Source: Zoogloea sp041908905 (GTDB lineage Bacteria > Pseudomonadota > Gammaproteobacteria > Burkholderiales > Rhodocyclaceae). From it: a DNA stretch of 64,000 nucleotides. The notes beneath the pieces were generated by a model that was not told where the DNA came from, did not search any database, and saw only the letters and a list, made by a program, of their open reading frames with translations. The stretch is from the NCBI RefSeq assembly GCF_041908905.1, contig NZ_JAYREK010000002.1, positions 62,001-126,000 on the forward strand. The letters run 5' to 3'. The translations under genes and the position numbers were made by a program. Positions 1-7,980 of the stretch are shown here, in pieces. Position 1 is the first letter of the stretch. Every line of letters starts with the position of its first letter.

Positions 1-1455
1 CAGGGTGATGGCGCCCCGCTCGTCCACCACCAGCATGCCCACCGGCGCCGACTCGATGATGTTGCGGTACCAGGCCTCGGTGGCCTGGATCTGGCGCTGC
101 TGGCTGGCCAGGTCGTCCGCCTGCTGGGCCAGCTTGTCGGTCTGCTGCTGGAGGGTCTGGGCCTGGCGCTGGGTCTGGGCCAGCAGGTCCTGGGTGTGGA
201 GGTTGCGCTGCAGCACCATCAGGCGCGGGGTGATGGTGTCGGACAGCTCCCGCACCAGCGCCCACTGCCGGTCGTCGGGCGCGCCGAACATCGCCAGCTC
301 CAGCACCCCCACCACCAGCTCGCCGTCCTTGAGGGGCACCAGCACCAGCACCGACGGCGCCTTCTCGCCCAGGCCCGAGGCCACCAGCAGGTAATCGGGG
401 GGCAAGCCGCGCACCACCCGCGGCACGCCGTCGCGGGCCGCCTGGCCGAGCACGCCGTCGCCCGGCATGAAACGGCGCCCGCGCAGCGCCGGCTCCTTGA
501 TCCCCCAGCCGCCACAAAAACTGCAGACGCCAGCCTCGCACAGGTAGAGCGCCGCCACGCCGCCCCCGAACATCGGAACCAGGCGGGCAAACAGGTGCTG
601 GGCGAAGTCGCCCAGGGTCTCGGCACGCTGCAGGGCGACGCCGATGTCGGCCACCCCGGTGCGCACCCAGCGCTGCCGGGCCGCCTCGGCCGTGGAGGTG
701 CGGTAGCGGTCGAGGGCGCGGGCGAGGTCGCCGATCTCGCTCTGGTTGTCCAGGTGGGCGATCTCGACCCCCAGGTTGCCGGCCGACATCTGCTCGGTGC
801 TGGCGGTGAGCCCGATCAGGGGCATGATGAGGCGCCGCCGCATGAAGGCCAGGTAGCCCCACCAGAACAGCAGCAGGTTGGCGATCAGCAGCACCAGCGC
901 GGCGTTGGAAGCCAGCGCGGCCTCGCGGGTCAGCCGGGCGATGTCGTCGTCGAGCCGCTGCAGCAGCGCCGCGTTGAGCGCCTCGACGGCCTCGAACTGG
1001 CCGGCGACCACCTGGCTGAACTCCGGCCCCGCCACCATCCCGGAGGCCCGGGCGAGCTGGCCGCCCTGGACGGCCTCGACGATCTGCGTCGCCAGGGCCA
1101 GATAGGCGTTGTAGCGCTCCTGCAGGCGCTGCAGGCTCAGGCGCTCCTGCTGCTCGAGGCGGACGGCCCGCAGCAGCCCGAGCGCCGCCTCCCGCTCGAA
1201 GCCCATGCTCACCTCGGTCTGGAACTGGCTCCGGGCGGCCAGATCTCCGGTGGTGGCATAACGGTGCAGGGCGCTGTTGGTCTTGTACAGGCTCTGCAGG
1301 ATGCGCTCCAGGCTGTGGGACACCTCGGTCTTGCGGCTGTCGGCCTGCAGGCGCGCGTCGAAGTAATGCAGCGACAGGGCGTAGGAGCCGAGCGTCAGGG
1401 CAGAGAACAGGGCGCTCAGCGCAATGAGCCAACGATGAACGCGCAGAATCGACAT
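1..1455 (-). CDS. Membrane-bound sensor protein with HAMP, GAF and PAS domains (3' end outside window)
   Basis: The frame stays open to the window edge, giving 485 N-terminal residues. Visible order: membrane helix at about 8-28, a helical periplasmic region to about 180, a second membrane helix at about 184-205, a HAMP-like linker at 205-265, a GAF-type domain at about 270-400, a Gln-rich coiled coil at 410-460, and the start of a PAS domain (AWYRNIIESAPVGMLVVDE) where the window ends. This layout is typical of hybrid histidine kinases or diguanylate cyclases; the output domain is not visible, so the enzymatic class is unknown. An ATG six codons upstream (1473) is an alternative start; GGAAGGGCGG precedes the ATG at 1455. 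Confidence 0.8.
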   Translation of the reverse strand, partial: MSILRVHRWLIALSALFSALTLGSYALSLHYFDARLQADSRKTEVSHSLERILQSLYKTNSALHRYATTGDLAARSQFQTEVSMGFEREAALGLLRAVRLEQQERLSLQRLQERYNAYLALATQIVEAVQGGQLARASGMVAGPEFSQVVAGQFEAVEALNAALLQRLDDDIARLTREAALASNAALVLLIANLLLFWWGYLAFMRRRLIMPLIGLTASTEQMSAGNLGVEIAHLDNQSEIGDLARALDRYRTSTAEAARQRWVRTGVADIGVALQRAETLGDFAQHLFARLVPMFGGGVAALYLCEAGVCSFCGGWGIKEPALRGRRFMPGDGVLGQAARDGVPRVVRGLPPDYLLVASGLGEKAPSVLVLVPLKDGELVVGVLELAMFGAPDDRQWALVRELSDTITPRLMVLQRNLHTQDLLAQTQRQAQTLQQQTDKLAQQADDLASQQRQIQATEAWYRNIIESAPVGMLVVDERGAITL

Positions 1456-1816
1456 GGGGAGCCGCCCTTCCATGAACCACGCGGCCCCGCTGGCTGCGCG
1501 ACGACGGCGGTTCGTTTCATGAATACACAATCAAGCCGTGGGTCTACGGCAGGCCCGCGGCCGTACTGGAGGTAATTTTCCACACTTTGTGACAAATGCG
1601 ACGCCGGGCAATGGCCCCGGCACGCCGCAGGAGCGGAGACGCAGACGCGCAGCGGCACGCCGGCACGCTCGCATTCCCCCCGATGGCCGCGCCGGCCGGA
1701 AGGAGAACGGGCGGAATTCGCGACACCGGCCCCGGGCGGCGCGATGCGTCGGCATACGCCACGCCGGCCTCCGCCAGGCATCTGGATCCTACCCCCGGCG
1801 GCGGCGGCCGGCGGGC

Positions 1817-1825
1817 TGCTAGAAT
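1817..1825 (+). promoter_or_regulatory. Extended -10 element upstream of the monooxygenase gene
   Basis: TGC followed by TAGAAT matches an extended -10 box about 50 bases before the ATG at 1876. No convincing -35 box is present. The intergenic stretch 1456-1875 (420 bases) otherwise holds nothing I can identify apart from the divergent start region of the sensor gene. Confidence 0.4.
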
Positions 1826-1875
1826 TACCCTCGCCTCCGGGCCAGCCAGGCCCGGAAACCACTGGAGAACGCCCC

Positions 1876-2163
1876 ATGAGCATCCGCATCATCGCCCGCC
1901 TCATCGCCCGTCCCGACGCCATCGACGCCCTGCGCGCCGAGTGCCTCGCCATGCTCGAGCCGACCCGCAAGGAAGCCGGCTGCGTCCGCTACGAACTGCT
2001 CGCCAACATCGCCAACCCGGCCGAATTCACCTTCGTCGAGGAATGGGCCGACCAGGCCGCCATCGACGCCCACATGGCCACCCCCCACCTCAAGGGCCTC
2101 GTCGCCAACACCCAGGCCCTGCTCGCCGAGCCCCTCGACGTGCGCCTGTACACCCTGGCCTGA
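1876..2163 (+). CDS. Antibiotic biosynthesis monooxygenase (ABM) / YgiN-like quinol monooxygenase family protein
   Basis: A 95-residue protein with the single-domain ABM ferredoxin-like fold signature: an N-terminal strand (SIRIIARLIARPD), helix, then CVRYELL and a central FTFVEEWADQAAIDAHMATPHLK motif, where the conserved E-x-W and the H-x-x-T/S-x-H-like segment are characteristic of YgiN-type small monooxygenases. These are cofactor-free enzymes or dimeric heme/quinol binders; the substrate cannot be told from sequence. GGAGAAC lies upstream of the ATG at 1876. It appears monocistronic. Confidence 0.8.
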   Translation: MSIRIIARLIARPDAIDALRAECLAMLEPTRKEAGCVRYELLANIANPAEFTFVEEWADQAAIDAHMATPHLKGLVANTQALLAEPLDVRLYTLA

Positions 2164-2320
2164 GGCCCCCCGGGCGCCCCCGACGACGGGCGGGGTCGTG
2201 CCACGGCCGCCGCGGCATCACACGCCTGCAGCCTTGCCGTCGCCGGGCTGTCATCCAGGGCCCCTAGGATCGGCATCAACGCCGGCTACGGCCGGCCGCG
2301 ACAACGCCCTGGAGCCGCCC

Positions 2321-2509
2321 ATGCACATCGTCGAAGCAACCCTCAGGCAAGCCTGGCAACGCCTCTTCGGTCCCGAGATCACCGCCTTCGTGGTGGATGA
2401 CGAATGGCCCTCCCTGCTGTTCGTGCCCGATCTCAGCGCCAGCCCCGTCGACACCAGCGAAAACGCCGCCTGGCCCGAGGACGGGACCGAGGCGGCGCTG
2501 GCGGCCTGA
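2321..2509 (+). CDS. Small hypothetical protein, 62 aa
   Basis: The ATG at 2321 has CTGGAG eight bases upstream. The product starts MHIVEATLRQAWQRLFGP, contains an amphipathic first helix and an acidic C-terminal half, and has no membrane segment or cysteine. I do not recognise a family. It ends just before a hairpin that separates it from the convergent amtB. It could be a non-coding open frame; the RBS and coding-like composition make it plausible. Confidence 0.45.
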   Translation: MHIVEATLRQAWQRLFGPEITAFVVDDEWPSLLFVPDLSASPVDTSENAAWPEDGTEAALAA

Positions 2510-2510
2510 C

Positions 2511-2531
2511 GCCACCCGTCGTCGGGGTGGC
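2511..2531. terminator. Hairpin between convergent genes
   Basis: GCCACCC and GGGTGGC form a 7-bp stem with a 7-base loop in the gap between the small gene ending at 2509 and amtB ending at 2545. There is no U-tract on either strand, so it is at best an imperfect or bidirectional terminator. Confidence 0.4.
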
Positions 2532-2544
2532 CGGGCGGATCCGC

Positions 2545-3747
2545 TTACCAGTGGGTTTCCCGGTCCGGGGTCGCGGTGATCTTGTGGATCGTCAGGTCGG
2601 CGCCCTCGAACTCCTCCTCCGCATCGAGGCGGATGCCCACCAGGGTCTTCAGCGTGCCATACACGATGGTGCCGCCGGCCAGCGCCACCACCACCGCCGC
2701 CACCGTGCCGATGAGCTGGGCCGCCAGGCTCACGCCCCCCATCCCGCCGAGCGCCTGGCTGCCGAAGATACCCGCCGCCAGCCCGCCCCACACGCCGCAC
2801 AGCCCGTGCAGCGGCCACACGCCCAGCACGTCGTCGATCTTCCAGCGGTTCTGGGTGATGGTGAACAGGCGCACGAACAGCCCGCCGGCGATCAGGCCGG
2901 TGAGCAGCGCCCCCACCGGGTGCATCAGGTCGGAGCCCGCGCACACCGCCACCAGGCCGGCCAGCGGGCCGTTGTGGATGAAGCCCGGGTCGTTCTTGCC
3001 CAGCACCATCGCCGCCAGGGTGCCGCCCACCATCGCCATCAGCGAGTTGAGGGCCACCAGCCCGCTCACCTTGTCGAGGGTCTGCGCCGACATCACGTTG
3101 AAGCCGAACCAGCCCACCGTCAGGATCCACGCCCCCAGGGCCAGGAAGGGGATGTTGGACGGCGGGTGGGCCGCCACGTGGCCCTCCCTGGTGTAGCGAC
3201 CGCGTCGCGCCCCCAGCAACAGCACCGCCGGCAGGGCGATCCAGCCGCCCATCGCATGCACCACCACCGAACCGGCGAAATCATGGAACTTGGCGCCGAA
3301 GGTGGCCTCCAGCCAGGGCTGCAGGCCAAAGTTGTCGTTCCAGGCGATGCCTTCGAAGAAGGGATACACGAAGCCCACCAGCATCAGCGTAGCGACGCTC
3401 TGGGGGTGGAACTTGGCCCGCTCGGCGATGCCGCCCGAGATGATCGCCGGGATCGCCGCGGCAAACGTGAGCAGGAAGAAGAACTTCACCATCTCATAGC
3501 CGCTCTTCTGGGACAGCACCTCGGCGCTGGCGAAGAAGTTGGCCCCGTAGGCGATGGTGTAGCCGATGAAGAAATAGGCGATGGCCGATACGCAGAAATC
3601 GGTGAGGATCTTCACCAGGGCATTGACCTGGTTCTTCTTGCGTACCGTCCCCACCTCGAGAAAGGCAAAGCCTGCGTGCATGGCCAGCACCATGATGGCA
3701 CCGAGCAGGACGAAGACTACATTGCTGGCGTGACTGACTTGCTCCAT
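2545..3747 (-). CDS. amtB: Ammonium transporter (Amt/Mep/Rh family)
   Basis: A 400-residue polytopic inner-membrane channel for NH4+/NH3. The start chosen is the ATG at 3747, preceded by GGAGCCCAAA; an upstream in-frame ATG at 3777 lacks a site. Family marks visible: SGGIAERAKF, FAGSVVVHAMGG with the first pore histidine, NDPGFIHNGPLAGLVAVCAG, and WPLHGLCGVWGG with the second pore histidine. About 11 hydrophobic segments are present and no cleavable signal peptide is seen, unlike E. coli AmtB. The cytosolic tail after the last helix (DAEEEFEGADLTIHKI) is where GlnK would dock. No glnK gene is adjacent, so regulation must come from a PII protein elsewhere. Confidence 0.93.
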   Translation of the reverse strand: MEQVSHASNVVFVLLGAIMVLAMHAGFAFLEVGTVRKKNQVNALVKILTDFCVSAIAYFFIGYTIAYGANFFASAEVLSQKSGYEMVKFFFLLTFAAAIPAIISGGIAERAKFHPQSVATLMLVGFVYPFFEGIAWNDNFGLQPWLEATFGAKFHDFAGSVVVHAMGGWIALPAVLLLGARRGRYTREGHVAAHPPSNIPFLALGAWILTVGWFGFNVMSAQTLDKVSGLVALNSLMAMVGGTLAAMVLGKNDPGFIHNGPLAGLVAVCAGSDLMHPVGALLTGLIAGGLFVRLFTITQNRWKIDDVLGVWPLHGLCGVWGGLAAGIFGSQALGGMGGVSLAAQLIGTVAAVVVALAGGTIVYGTLKTLVGIRLDAEEEFEGADLTIHKITATPDRETHW

Positions 3748-3815
3748 TTTGGGCTCCAGATTTGGTGCTCCGCCCATCGCAAGTGCCGCGCCAGTTAACG
3801 CAAAACAGAAAACCT

Positions 3816-4679
3816 TTACAAGTCAGTTATTTGAAAATCGTGGTCGGTGGATTTCTGCACCATCCGCGTGCGCCGCCGTACCCGCCGCACCAAAAGCGTG
3901 CTCAGCCACCAGGCGTTCTCCACCGCAATCTGCGCCGGCGCCGCCAGCCGGCTGAGGCGAAAACCCCGCTCCATCAGCGCCTGGTGGCAGTCGCGCACCA
4001 TCTCGGGGCTACCGCAGATCATCACCCGCGACTCCTCCAGGCCAAGGGGCAGGCCCACCGCCGCCTCCAGCTGCCCGCTGCGGATCAGCGCCGGGAGGCG
4101 CGCCTGCAGCGCACCGGCCAGCGCCTCCCGGGTAACCACCGGCTGGTAGATCAGCTTGTGGCCGTGCTCGGCCCACAGCGGGTGCGCCCGCAGCGCCGCG
4201 ATCTCGTCGCGGTAGGCCAGGTCGGCCGCCTCCCGCGCGCCATGCACCAGAATGAGCCGCTCGAAGCGCTGCCAGGTGGTTTCGTCCTGCAGGATCGACA
4301 GGTAGGGCGCGAGGCCGGTGCCCGTCGCCAGCATCCACAGGTCGCGGCCGTCGGCAAAGCGGTTGGTGGTGAAGAAACCATTCGGCTTGCGCTCAATCAG
4401 CACGCTGTCGCCCGGCTGCAGCCCGACGAGCTGCGAGGTGAAGGCCCCGCCCGGCACCACGATCGAGTAGAACTCCAGATACTCGTCCCAGCTCGCCGAG
4501 GCCATCGAATACGCCCGCCACACCGGCACCCCGTCCGGCGTCTTCAGCCCCAGCCGCGCAAACTGCCCCGGCACGAAGCGGAACCCCGGCTCCCGCTCGA
4601 GCCGGAACGACAACAAACGCGGGCTCCAGCGCCGCATCCACAGGATGCGGGCCGGGACGAATCTGTCCTCGTGATCCAT
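3816..4679 (-). CDS. fpr: Ferredoxin--NADP+ reductase (FPR type) with a basic C-terminal extension
   Basis: A 287-residue flavoprotein expected to move electrons between NADPH and ferredoxin/flavodoxin. The ATG at 4679 follows AGGAGGAGCAG, a near-perfect RBS. The FAD-binding RAYSMAS motif sits near residue 65, the pyrophosphate-binding segment GGAFTSQLV follows, and the NADP site ATGTGLAPYLSIL is near residue 120; VMICGSPEMVRDC is the C-terminal NADP motif. Bacterial FPRs usually end with a short FVEK-like tail; here VENAWW is followed by some 25 extra residues rich in Arg and Lys. A recent frameshift is possible but the extension reads cleanly to its stop. Confidence 0.88.
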   Translation of the reverse strand: MDHEDRFVPARILWMRRWSPRLLSFRLEREPGFRFVPGQFARLGLKTPDGVPVWRAYSMASASWDEYLEFYSIVVPGGAFTSQLVGLQPGDSVLIERKPNGFFTTNRFADGRDLWMLATGTGLAPYLSILQDETTWQRFERLILVHGAREAADLAYRDEIAALRAHPLWAEHGHKLIYQPVVTREALAGALQARLPALIRSGQLEAAVGLPLGLEESRVMICGSPEMVRDCHQALMERGFRLSRLAAPAQIAVENAWWLSTLLVRRVRRRTRMVQKSTDHDFQITDL

Positions 4680-4866
4680 CTGCTCCTCCTTTGCCCGGGC
4701 ACCGTCATCCATGGAGGTGCGCCCGGTGATGAACGGGCAGCCCGACTCACCGCCAGGCAGCCAATCGCTCGGCCTCGACTTTGCGGGCCAAGGCCACAGC
4801 GCCCCTGAGATTCAAGCGCAATAAGGCTCCCCGTTCGCTTTTCGATGTCTTCACTGTAGCCTATCT

Positions 4867-5097
4867 CGACCTTCCGAGCCTCGCGTTCGACCCTCCGAGC
4901 CTCGACAGCCATCCTCCGAAGCTCGAACACGACCTCCCGAAGGTCGAACTGGACCTCCTGAACCTCGAACACGACCTTCCGAACGTCGAACACGACCCTC
5001 CGAACCCCGAACTGGACCCTCCGACCGTCGAGCTCGACCTTCCGAACGTCAAGCTCGACCCTTTGGACCTCGAACTCGACCCTCCGAGCGTCGAGCC
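4867..5097. repeat. Tandem repeat, 11 imperfect copies of a 21-bp unit
   Basis: Eleven head-to-tail 21-bp units run without gaps from 4867; consensus CGACCcTCCGAacgTCGAaC plus one variable base. Because 21 is a multiple of three, several frames stay open: one plus-strand frame reads as a DPPNVEL-type heptad, and two minus-strand frames read as VRRVEFD-type and SSTFGGS-type heptads. None has a credible start with an RBS confined to the array, so I treat it as an intergenic repeat. It occupies most of the 476-base gap between fpr and the gene ending at 5156; the rest of that gap shows nothing. Confidence 0.85.
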
Positions 5098-5155
5098 CCA
5101 TCCAGCCCATGCCCCGGCCGAGCTGCGGCGGCTCGGGGCGCGGGCCGGGCGGGCG

Positions 5156-5632
5156 TCAGGCGGAGGCGTCGCCGTCGGGCTTGCGGGGTTTCGGGTTGCC
5201 CTTGAAGAGCGGGCTGGCCTGCATCTTCAGCTCGTCGAGCATCGCCCCCGAGCCGGTGGCCTTCGCGAAGCGATAGCCGTCCAGCGCCGCCTTGTAGAGA
5301 TCGCTGCCGAGGGCCATCTCGGTGTCCTGCACCCGCGAGACCAGCATGCGCAGGCGGGACAGCAGCGGGCGCACCTGATCGATCGCCACCCGGTCCTCGC
5401 GGACCGCGTCGAGGTTGAAATCGGCCGGGAGCGCGCCCGGGTTGCGCTCCATCACCTCGATGGTCGCGCGGCAGAAGACCTCGGTCCGCGGGCCGAGCTT
5501 GAGCAGCTCGCGGCGCTGCTCGACGGACAGCTCGACAAAGTCGTCGAGCTGCTGCTCGAGGGCCGTGACGGCGGCGTCGATCGCGGAGAAACGGTTGGGG
5601 TCGATGCGAAGGGAGATCAGGTTCTGGGACAT
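5156..5632 (-). CDS. Conserved hypothetical protein, 158 aa
   Basis: A soluble, largely helical protein with no signal peptide. It has an opening MSQNLISLRIDPNRFSAIDAA, a heptad-like ALEQQLDDFVELSVEQRREL stretch, GPRTEVFCRATIEVMERNPG, a VQDTEMALGSDLYKAALDGY segment and a Lys/Pro-rich tail. This pattern is familiar from uncharacterised proteins of other betaproteobacteria, but no function is known to me. The ATG at 5632 is chosen because similarity to that pattern begins there; in-frame ATGs at 5659 and 5779 are possible. It is monocistronic and divergent from pilE. Confidence 0.7.
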   Translation of the reverse strand: MSQNLISLRIDPNRFSAIDAAVTALEQQLDDFVELSVEQRRELLKLGPRTEVFCRATIEVMERNPGALPADFNLDAVREDRVAIDQVRPLLSRLRMLVSRVQDTEMALGSDLYKAALDGYRFAKATGSGAMLDELKMQASPLFKGNPKPRKPDGDASA

Positions 5633-5929
5633 TCCGGGCAAGCTCCAGGTGGATGACATCAGGTTGAAAGAGCGCCCCGTCGGGGCAACCGGGATTGTAG
5701 CCGGGGCGGCCCAAAAAATACCATTTCGATAACCATTGCAAATCACCCGGATCACCCGGCCGGGTTCGCGACGGGCCATACGCGCCGCTGCGGCTGCCCC
5801 ATTTCGTCAGCGCGGGTGACGAAAATTGTCACCCCATCGGGCTGCCACCGCGCCCGCCAAATCGAAACCGGCTCAGGAAAGAAAGCCAGGCCCTTGTATT
5901 AAAAACAATTTTGGATTGCCGGCAATTTC

Positions 5930-5945
5930 TGGCACGCCGATTGCA
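5930..5945 (+). promoter_or_regulatory. Sigma-54 promoter of the pilin gene
   Basis: TGGCACGCCGATTGCA matches the -24/-12 consensus TGGCAC-N5-TTGCA exactly, 60 bases before the pilin ATG. Major type IV pilin genes in proteobacteria are typically transcribed by RpoN with the PilS/PilR two-component system, so PilR dependence is expected but inferred. Confidence 0.9.
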
Positions 5946-6005
5946 TTATCCTTCCCGTCGGGCATCCGCCCCGCCCATCATTTAAACCAATCCTTGGAGC
6001 CTTCC

Positions 6006-6449
6006 ATGAAGAAACAGTCCGGTTTCACCCTGATCGAACTCATGATCGTTGTCGCCATCATCGGCATCCTGGCCGCGATCGCTGTTCCGCAGTACCAGAA
6101 CTACACAAAGAAGGCCCGTTTCACTGAAGTCATGCAAGCGACTCAGACCCGTAAGATCGAGGTCGAAGGCTGCATTCAACAAACCAGTGACAACACTGCA
6201 GCGGAGTGCGATGGCGGCAAAAACGGCATCTCAGCTGACATTAACTCCGGTTTCTCGAACGTTGTCGACAAAATCGTGGTTGAGAATGGCGTGATTACCG
6301 CAACGCCGAAGGCAGCGAATGGCATCGCCGCTACCGATACGCTGATCCTTACGCCGAAGGCAGATGCTAACCGTATTTTCTGGGAAGTCAGTGGCGGTTG
6401 TGTTGCTGCGAAGCTTTGCACTGAATCGAAAATCGCTGCTGCTCCGTAA
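6006..6449 (+). CDS. pilE: Type IV major pilin (PilE/PilA family)
   Basis: A 147-residue prepilin. The class III leader is MKKQSG, with cleavage before F7 in GFTLIELMIVVAIIGILAAI; E5 of the mature protein is present. This is the hydrophobic N-terminal helix that is methylated and assembled by PilD/PilB machinery. The globular part has cysteines at about 56, 68, 131 and 137, the last pair forming the usual C-terminal disulfide loop. TTGGAG precedes the ATG. Base composition is clearly lower in GC than surrounding genes, which is common for pilins under diversifying selection. No pilus assembly genes are adjacent. Confidence 0.95.
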   Translation: MKKQSGFTLIELMIVVAIIGILAAIAVPQYQNYTKKARFTEVMQATQTRKIEVEGCIQQTSDNTAAECDGGKNGISADINSGFSNVVDKIVVENGVITATPKAANGIAATDTLILTPKADANRIFWEVSGGCVAAKLCTESKIAAAP

Positions 6450-6510
6450 CACTCCGAGGAACTCCGCGGCAAGCGCTGATAGCGATGTCTTGACCTAAAA
6501 GCAGCAAGCC

Positions 6511-6601
6511 TAGGTCGGGTTAGCCCACAGGGCGTAACCCGACAAAACTCTGCCGCAGAAGAGCAAGCGTAGGTCGGGTTAGCCCAGAGGGCGTAACCCG
6601 A
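6511..6601. repeat. Two direct copies of a palindromic 32-bp repeat
   Basis: Copies at 6511-6543 and 6570-6601 share TAGGTCGGGTTAGCCCA and GGGCGTAACCCGA, differing at one internal base. Within each copy TCGGGTTA pairs with TAACCCGA, so each can form a hairpin. Such GGTCGGGTTA...TAACCCGA units are frequent REP-like intergenic repeats in proteobacteria. They lie behind pilE and could also help end its transcript. Confidence 0.75.
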
Positions 6602-6693
6602 AAGGAGGGGCCGTCTTCGAGACTCATAGGCGGCATTCTACGAGCCGCTGAAAGGGACAGGCTGGTGTCCAAACAGGGTGGCGGCGGTTGATT

Positions 6694-6739
6694 TGTATGC
6701 ACAAAAATCCTTGACTTCCCGCTTTCGCGTGCATACATT
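6694..6739 (+). promoter_or_regulatory. brnTA promoter with flanking inverted-repeat operator
   Basis: TTGACT (6711-6716) and TACATT (6734-6739) are separated by 17 bases, a good sigma-70 promoter. TGTATGCAC (6694-6702) and GTGCATACA (6729-6737) are perfect 9-bp inverted arms, one upstream of the -35 and one covering the -10. The expected transcription start falls at about 6746, directly at the brnT ATG, so the message may be leaderless. BrnT-BrnA complexes are known to autorepress; these arms are the likely site. Confidence 0.7.
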
Positions 6740-6746
6740 AATTTAC

Positions 6747-7013
6747 ATGGAAATTACCTACGACCCCGCCAAGGACACTACCAACATTGCCAAGCACGAC
6801 GTATCGCTTGCGTTGGCGGCTGAATTGGAGTGGGAATCGGCGGTGGTCTGGCCCGATGTCCGGCGCGAGTATGGCGAGACGCGCATGGCCGCCATTGGCT
6901 ACATCGGGCTACGTTTGTACCACGTGGCCTTTGTAGACCGCGCCGAAGGGCGACGTATCATCAGCCTGCGCAAGGCCAATCAGCGAGAGGTGAAACGCTA
7001 TGCCGAAGCTTAA
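6747..7013 (+). CDS. brnT: BrnT family ribonuclease toxin
   Basis: An 88-residue protein beginning MEITYDPAKDTTNIAKHDVS, the signature of the BrnT/DUF497 family (F/Y-D-P-x-K-x-x-x-N-x-x-K-H). The middle WPDVRREYGETRMAAIG and the end IISLRKANQREVKRY fit the RelE-like fold of BrnT. Members cleave RNA and are neutralised by BrnA. No RBS lies before the ATG, consistent with a leaderless transcript from the promoter at 6711-6739. It overlaps brnA by 14 bases. Confidence 0.9.
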   Translation: MEITYDPAKDTTNIAKHDVSLALAAELEWESAVVWPDVRREYGETRMAAIGYIGLRLYHVAFVDRAEGRRIISLRKANQREVKRYAEA

Positions 7014-7287
7014 GCCGGGAACCCTCATTCCCACCCCGGAAGAAGACGCTGCCATCACGGCGGCGGCCATGTCCGACCCGGACGCCACCCCCTACACCGA
7101 TACGGAATGGGAAGCGGTCAAGCCGACGCTCAAGCGCGGCAGGCCGCTGGCGGCCGTGACCAAGGAGCGAATCACCATCCGTCTGTCACCGGAGGTTGTG
7201 CAGGCTTTCCGCGCCTCGGGCGAAGGATGGCAAACTCGTGTCGATGCCGCACTGAAGGACTGGCTCAAGACCCATTCCCCGGCGTAA
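7000..7287 (+). CDS. brnA: BrnA family antitoxin
   Basis: A 95-residue antitoxin. The N-terminal half (PKLKPGTLIPTPEEDAAI) is the toxin-binding part; the C-terminal half KERITIRLSPEVVQAFR...GWQTRVDAALKDWL is a ribbon-helix-helix DNA-binding domain of the BrnA/DUF4415 type. It overlaps brnT and should both neutralise it and repress the promoter through the 9-bp inverted arms upstream. Confidence 0.9.
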   Translation: MPKLKPGTLIPTPEEDAAITAAAMSDPDATPYTDTEWEAVKPTLKRGRPLAAVTKERITIRLSPEVVQAFRASGEGWQTRVDAALKDWLKTHSPA

Positions 7288-7396
7288 TCCAGACTGTGCA
7301 GCCCATCGTCGGGAATGAAGCCCTCGTGCGGGGCACATGCGACTTGTCGAGATGCTTCATCTGATTCAATACTGCATCAAACCTGAAAGGGAGCGC

Positions 7397-7603
7397 ATGA
7401 GGACCACGGTCACGATCGATGATGAGTTGTACGAGAAAGCCCTGGCTGTCGCGGATCCCACGATGGACAAGGGGGATCTGTTTCGTGAAGCCATCAAGAC
7501 CTTTGTGCGTGTCCAGGCGGCCAAACGCCTCGCCGCCCTGGGCGGAAAAACGCCGGACATGCAGGACATCCCGCGGCGGCGTGCGGACCCAACGGCTCAA
7601 TGA
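7397..7603 (+). CDS. vapB: VapB-type antitoxin
   Basis: A 68-residue protein with an N-terminal ribbon-helix-helix strand and helices, MRTTVTIDDELYEKALAVAD, followed by DLFREAIKTFVRVQAAKRLAALGG, the VapB layout common in proteobacteria. GGGAG precedes the ATG at 7397. The last four bases overlap the vapC start (ATGA), so the two are translationally coupled. It should bind VapC through its C-terminal tail and repress its own promoter. Confidence 0.88.
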   Translation: MRTTVTIDDELYEKALAVADPTMDKGDLFREAIKTFVRVQAAKRLAALGGKTPDMQDIPRRRADPTAQ

Positions 7604-7980
7604 GCGCTCTCATCGACACCTCGGTCTGGGTGGACCACTTCCGTCGCCGCAATGATCGACTGGTCGAGCTCATCGTGATGGATCAAGCGCTCACCCATCC
7701 CTTGATCGTAGGCGAACTGGCCTGTGGTACGCCGCCCGCGCCTCGCCTCCAGACGCTCGCCGACATCGCGCTGCTGCAAGCTGCCACCCCGGCAAGCGTG
7801 CCCGAAACGATGGACTTCATCGAGCGCGAAAAGCTCTATGGACTCGGCTGCGGCTGGGTGGACCTGACCTTGCTGGCCTCGACACTCATTACGCCCGGCG
7901 CCATCCTCTGGACGCTGGACAAGCGGCTGGCCGCCCTGGCGGAGCGGTTTGAAGTCGCGCTTCAGACCCCGTTTCATTAA
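7600..7980 (+). CDS. vapC: VapC-type PIN domain ribonuclease toxin
   Basis: A 126-residue PIN domain protein. The four conserved acidic residues that bind Mg2+/Mn2+ are visible: D6 in LIDTSVWVDHFR, E39 in VGELACG, D88 in GCGWVDLTLLAS and D107 in LWTLDKRL. VapC toxins cut tRNA or rRNA; the target cannot be predicted. It directly follows vapB with an ATGA overlap. The active site looks intact. Confidence 0.92.
   Translation: MSALIDTSVWVDHFRRRNDRLVELIVMDQALTHPLIVGELACGTPPAPRLQTLADIALLQAATPASVPETMDFIEREKLYGLGCGWVDLTLLASTLITPGAILWTLDKRLAALAERFEVALQTPFH

Noticed and set aside
4781..5656. Plus-strand frame through the 21-bp repeats with DPPNVEL-type heptads
   Set aside because: It continues as the antisense of the gene at 5156-5632 and has no own start in the array; treated as repeat, not gene.
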